NCBI GenBank assembly: GCA_039619475.1
Contig: CM077116.1
Span: forward strand, 28,593,191-28,657,190
DNA from: Icerya purchasi
Taxonomy: Eukaryota > Arthropoda > Insecta > Hemiptera > Monophlebidae
Length of the DNA: 64,000 nucleotides
Direction: 5' to 3'
The notes beneath the pieces are model-generated. The model worked only from the letters and a program-made list of their open reading frames with translations, searched no databases and was not told the DNA's origin. A program made the position numbers and the translations under genes. Every line of letters begins with the position of its first letter. The first letter of the stretch is position 1. Of the stretch, positions 59,501 through 64,000 are shown piece after piece.

Positions 59501-59730
59501 CATGTTTTCAACGCTTTTTGTTGCCAGGTAAAAACTATTGTTCTTTAATTTCAGCATTTACAGAATTGTTTTTTATTAACTTCCTATTCGTTAAAGTGAT
59601 AATCCGTATTCGCTCTTACTGCCTTTTCGTTACATAAAAAATATATAGTCTGGTAATTCGTTGCAAATTTTCATTAAAATTCATCCGAATGAAGCAGGTA
59701 ACGGGAACGTTAAATAAATTTGTGTCTCAC
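56501..59730. other. no gene recognised; short (CTA)n near 57260
   Basis: Intronic on the proposed gene model. A small (CTA)n tract lies at about 57260-57279. Short frames on both strands lack motifs. No terminal repeats were detected. Confidence 0.5.
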
Positions 59731-59924
59731 ATAGTAAATAAATTTAAACACACCGCTATAAACAATTATTTAATTTTTACATACCCGACGCGTTTCGAAG
59801 ATAAAGTTTCACGATTGCGGGAGTTATTATACTCCCATGATCATGAAACTTTGTCTTCGAAACGCGTCGGGTATGTAAAAATTAAATAATTGTTTATAGC
59901 GGTGTGTTTAAATTTACTTACTAT
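59731..59924. repeat. near-perfect 194-bp palindrome
   Basis: Two 81-base arms (59731-59811 and 59844-59924) are reverse complements with only two mismatches. They surround a 32-base loop that itself contains GGGAGT/ACTCCC and TGATCA. Each arm carries ACCCGACGCGTTTCGAAGA or its complement. AAATTTGTGTCT occurs on both sides of the palindrome (about 59717 and 59968). No coding capacity. Confidence 0.95.
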
Positions 59925-60741
59925 ATAATAAACGTAAACAATATATGTGTCATTAACAGATATAATAAATTTGTGTCTATCGTAATGTAAGGTGGGAAAT
60001 TAATTTAAAATATAATCAGCGTTACTTACGACTGAAACATTAATTTGAAAAAATAATTGCATGATTAATTCCTTATTTTGAAAAACGTTACATTTGAAAT
60101 ATTTTTCTCGCGCCTTATACAAGTCAGCAGTTTTAGTGTTTGAGGTATTTTAATCAAAACTTGTATTTTTTTAATGGATGCATTTGTATTTTTTTTTTTT
60201 TTTTAAATAAACACTATGCGGGCATTGCAGTACCCTTCTATTTTAAACATTCACAAATTAAAACTATAAAAAACCTGAGTGATTGAGCCGCAAAGTAGCC
60301 AGCGGGCTCTGTCATCTAGTAGAGTTACATTCAGCAAAATCTTTAAAACATGTATATTAAGTAAATATTGGATCAGAAAAGTAGCGTAATTAATGATAAC
60401 CAATATAAAGCTCCTTGAAAACAAATCAGCTAAATTAATTATATATTCAGTATATTACAAATATTAGGACACTAATAAAATGTTTAATAGTATTATTTTT
60501 AAAAATAGCTTACTCAAAACTTTAACGAACTACCGTCATAATAGATTTACTTTCAATAATATTTAATTTGTATTAAAAAATTTACAATTACGACGTGAGT
60601 ATTACAAAGATTTTTACTCAAATTATATCCGTTTTTTTTTTTTTTTTCTGGGACGGGCGATTTATTATGTAAACTTATTCTAGTACTATAAGCTGTTAAC
60701 ATTTTTAGATGATATAATGATTAAATCACATAAGTCTGATG

Positions 60742-60992
60742 CAAGGGCGTCGCCAGCCAATTAGCCGGGGGGGGGGGGCAAGATGATAGAATGAGGATAT
60801 GAGTCATAGGAAAAATAAAATGTATAAGTTGTAGAGGCCCAATATTTTATTAAACAAGAATAAAATCTTAATTAAAACATAATTTTTGTGGGTTTCTAGC
60901 AAATTTTTCATGATTACGCGCCTATGAATACTCGCATGGCCAGTTGATTAAAAAGTTTCAAGGCTTCGGGGGGGGGGGGGGCGATGCCCATG
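60742..60992. mobile_element. hAT-type MITE, family 2, copy 3
   Basis: 251 bp beginning CAAGGGCGTCGCCAGCC and ending GCGATGCCCATG, flanked by the exact 8-bp duplication GTCTGATG (60734-60741, 60993-61000). The right shoulder is shortened compared with the other two copies. Confidence 0.93.
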
Positions 60993-61000
60993 GTCTGATG

Positions 61001-62079
61001 TAGTAATGAAACATTTCATGTGTACATACATTAACTTAAAAAAAAGAATTTAAATAATTTCGAAGGAACTATTAATGTTTCCAAAACAATCTAGATACTA
61101 TTTAGTTTTAAATTTCATAATAGACAAATTTAACGCAATATTAAATGCAAACTACATATTACCTATGAACTATTTAGATGTTCTAAGTGTCATTAAACTA
61201 CAATTTCACAATCAATTCAGTAGCATTAAAAACAAGTTCATTAAATTCATGGTTATCTTCAATACACTTCATAACAATAACAATAAAATAAATTATACAA
61301 AAAGAATAATTTTTGTATAACCCATAATGTTACCAAATAGATTATATAGCATTATTTACGTCAAAATGCATCATATTAAGGTATTTTAAAAAATCAACAG
61401 TTTCCAGGGAATAATAATTGCCATTAAACTAATTAAATCATATAAAGTAATAAGTTATTTAGAACTTTTTCAAGTTTATTTGATGGAATGAATAATAGAA
61501 GCTATGTATATACCAGTTTATTTTTTTAACGCACAATTCATCATTGGTCATAGAATATTCAAAGATCACCCACATAGATTTAAAATTGCTGAGATAACGA
61601 ATTGTGTTTAGTGTAATTTTCCTGGTACGATTCATTATACTGTAACATCACATGTATAGCAATGATTTCAATTTATTATGCACCGCTGAAGACTTAGTAA
61701 ATAAAGTTTTGTATAACTTCAATGAATTTACAATATAGTCAAAATCAGTTACCGCAAGCAACATACATAATATTAACCTAACATACTCTAATGAGCAGTT
61801 GATTTTCCAGCATAAACTTGATGGAATGAACCGTTTCAACCTTGTTATAATCATGCTTATCGTCAATTGCTTCATAATTTGCCGTAATGAATACTCCTCC
61901 TGCCATAAAAAAAAAAAATTGAAAACATAAGTTGTTTTACATTACAAATGTAATTTTTCTCTTTCTTATTCGATATTTATTTTTAAGTTATTAGTTGTCA
62001 AAGTACCCATAGCACTTATGAGTATACTTTATTACAATTATTTGTATACATTTTTGTTTATATATAATGTATATTTTAG
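61001..62079. other. no gene recognised
   Basis: AT-rich intronic sequence directly upstream of the 62080 exon. The 81-codon frame at 61075-61320 has no motif. Confidence 0.5.
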
Positions 62080-62453
62080 ATGGTTGGTATCAGATTGAAA
62101 TTGGAGACATAATTAAAGGATGGCAAATGCATAAACAATTAAAGCAAAGGACTATCATAATCCATTGTGATATCTGTAATCCCAGTTCTCGAAGTACTGT
62201 AACATATAATGAAAGTAATAATAATGATAATGGTAACATTACAAAAACTACAGTTAAAGCAGACAGTGACTCTCTAGTGCCGAAAACATCATCAACTCAG
62301 GAAGAAAGTAATATAAATACGATATCTAACCCCTTGAACTGTACGTTGGACTATGCTTCGCCAGCTATCACTGATTCTTCTGATTCCTCGTCAACTAATG
62401 CCGATAATAAGCAAAATTCGGCTTTTCTATTGCTCAGCATTGAACCAGAAAAA
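62080..62453 (+). CDS. activin/inhibin-beta-like propeptide, second exon
   Basis: It follows the acceptor TGTATATTTTAG and starts in phase 1, completing with the previous exon's last base an Asp codon, so the joined protein runs EKD then GWYQIEIGDIIKGWQMHKQL. It continues RTIIIHCDICNPSSRS, then a long Ser/Thr/Asn-rich linker and NSAFLLLSIEPEK at a likely donor AAAAA|GTAATA (62454). The W..(I/P)V/I...I..(W/L) element, the C..C pair and a hydrophobic (P)FL.L strand just before the furin region are in the order seen in activin/inhibin-beta propeptides. The mature Cys-knot part would be in a later exon. A plain readthrough frame would end at 62480. An alternative donor at TTGA|GTAATA is possible. 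The low-complexity linker is unusual but such linkers vary. Confidence 0.6.
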
Positions 62454-63326
62454 GTAATATTGAGTAATATTGTATATTAAATTAATAAAATACATTTTTT
62501 TTCTTCGATTCTTCTTTTTTTATTCAATTTAATTTATAGATAATGTGTAATAATGTGTTTCTATTCAATTTCTACAACAGTCTCATTGAAATTACCGGTC
62601 TCCTAGTTTATATTTCTCAATTTAATTATTTTATAAGCTGCCAAAATGTTCTCATATTTGTTCCTAACGTATATATGAAAACGTTCTGAAATACTAAATT
62701 TTTAATTAGCCGTTTAAAAGAAATCATTTTTGAACGTTTTAACAACATATCATTCACATTTAACGCGCCTAGTGGAAAACTACAACTTTTTCTAAAATAA
62801 AATTTATTTAGTTTACTAAACTATTAAATGTTCCAAAAATTTGTGTCGAATTTAAACGAACAATATTTTGTGACTTATGCAATACCAGTAACTATACAAT
62901 GTTGTGCAGCCTATATACTATCCATAACGTTTCTCAATCTTTGAATCGCATTCAATTTTTAATGGATTTTGAAGGCACCAAAGAAATAGCGGCTTTAGTT
63001 CATATAAAAACTAGTAAAAAAATAAACTTAATACTTGTAAATTAGATGAAAAATATTCATTTCTGCTATTATACATATTAAATAAATATTACACATTAGC
63101 CAATTAACAAAGAAACGTATATACATTATATAGAACATATTCAGAAAATAATCTCCATTTGTACGTTTTTAATTTTATATTTTATTGCATGTGATTGACA
63201 TAATTTTCAGTTTTTTCCCTTTTTGCATTTCATTCTGCTTTAATTAGTGATGAAAATAACATTTCTGAATTATCAGAAATCAATATTAAGTGATTATATT
63301 AAAAGTAATTTGAAAGTTGCTGATTT
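62454..63326. other. no gene recognised; probable next intron
   Basis: AT-rich sequence after the exon. No Cys-knot ligand exon or basic cleavage site was found up to the window end. Confidence 0.5.
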
Positions 63327-63334
63327 GCTGATGT

Positions 63335-63752
63335 CAGGCCCGTGTCCAGAATTTTGGAAGGGGTGGCGGGTTGAAAATTTTCTTCACATATTTATTTCAT
63401 AAATAACAATACATTTTTCACTAATATTCGCACTATTAATAATTTCCATAATTTTGATTTATTTATTAATAATTTACATAAATGAATTACCCCGTATAAA
63501 CATTAATAAAAATTACATATCTTACTAATTATACTCGTAATAAAAAAGTTTGCATAAAATATTAATGAAGTACCTAAAAATATGGAGCATATTTTATCTT
63601 TTTTCTTTTAAAGGTAGGTAAGAACACCCTAAAAAACAATCAATATTTATTTTAAATTTTTGAATCTTTTTTAGATTTTTGTGTATTTATAATAACTATT
63701 TCAGTTCTCATGGGGGATGTTACCCCCCCCCCCCCCGGTGGACACGGCCTTG
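63335..63752. mobile_element. hAT-type MITE, family 1, copy 2
   Basis: 418-bp sister of the element at 5125-5505. The left end is CAGGCCCGTGTCC and the right end in reverse is CAAGGCCGTGTCCACC. Flanks are GCTGATGT (63327-63334) and GCTGATAT (63753-63760), seven of eight alike. Relative to copy 1 it has an extra GGGGTGGCGGGTTG near the left end. Confidence 0.88.
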
Positions 63753-64000
63753 GCTGATATGTTTTCATTAATGAATAATTTAAATTTGTCAATGCAAGTA
63801 TATTAGTCATTTTTTTTTATTATTTATAATAAAATAGAAGCTTTCATTAGGAAACTTGAACTATGATTTAACAGAGATAAAAATAGTTTTTAGAATATGT
63901 TCCCACAATTTTCATAAACGTTGAAAATAAAATGATAACTTATGATAAAATTTTAAATATAAGTCAGCTCAAACAAAATAGTTTATTAAATGAAAAGAAA

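Larger units (their letters stand above)
51313..62079 (+). other. 10.8-kb intron of the TGF-beta-like gene, transposon-rich
   Basis: Bounded by GTAACA at 51313 and TGTATATTTTAG ending at 62079, phase 1. It contains a MITE (51474), a TIR element (52498), a 414-bp tandem duplication (53858), a reversed hAT copy (54979), a long palindrome (59731) and another MITE (60742). Whether further small exons lie inside is not excluded. Confidence 0.5.

Noticed and set aside
59811..59870. Hammerhead ribozyme in the palindrome arm (GAAACGCGTC)
   Set aside because: The CTGATGA core and a plausible stem II are not present; kept only as a check in the palindrome finding.
1..64000. CRISPR arrays, rRNA genes, bacterial-type operons, LTR retrotransposons
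   Set aside because: No spaced direct repeats, rRNA cores, gene clusters with short spacing, or paired LTRs with gag-pol were seen.

Overview
This is an AT-rich arthropod (very probably insect) genomic window made almost entirely of dead transposable elements, with one convincing host gene fragment. The evidence for an animal nuclear genome is an irritans-type mariner, hAT, pogo/Tigger and Helitron-type DNA elements, several non-LTR retrotransposon clades, simple-sequence tracts ((ATT)n, (TA)n, (CA)n), and two phase-compatible spliced exons. There are no operons, ribosome binding sites, CRISPR arrays or rRNA genes.

Layout. 1-700: 3' part of a mariner with its terminal repeat. 5125-5505: hAT-type MITE. 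7449-7862: minus-strand LINE remnant with an (AAG)n tail. 7875-10299: 2.4-kb hAT element with an 8-bp target duplication, carrying a nested MITE (9418-9695) and a foldback. 11734-16765: almost intact CR1/L2-like LINE (endonuclease plus reverse transcriptase), split by a 1-kb insert of unknown type (13207-14220). 19365-20794: hAT element, first copy. 21773-22034: MITE. 22100-28080: three 5'-truncated LINEs and one reversed LINE 3' end. 28600-30620: minus-strand LINE related to the one at 11.7 kb. 33251-34836: Helitron-like element. 37881-39010: Tigger deletion derivative. 40989-41220: long palindrome. 41995-44284: I-type LINE with RNase H, followed by a DDE transposase fragment. 45008-46438: pogo-like element. 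47210-48114: 905-bp Tc1/mariner-like deletion derivative with 59-bp inverted repeats.

51082-62453 carries two plus-strand exons that look like the propeptide of an activin/inhibin-beta-like TGF-beta ligand. Both junctions are phase 1, and the exons are separated by a 10.8-kb intron. That intron has taken in a MITE, a TIR element, a 414-bp tandem duplication, the second copy of the hAT element (54979-56492), a 194-bp near-perfect palindrome and another MITE. The mature-ligand exon and the signal-peptide exon are not visible here.

The most unusual signal is an unnamed repeat family. The 1-kb insert inside the LINE at 13.2 kb (read on the minus strand) and the 414-bp tandem units at 53.9-54.7 kb share several ordered blocks. 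These are a CCGACAAC block, a 20-base GCGGTCGACC block, an AAT-rich tract, a CCGCGG block and a GTGGCATCCCTG end, and I know no family name for it. All calls come from reading sequence and translations by eye; no database search was run.
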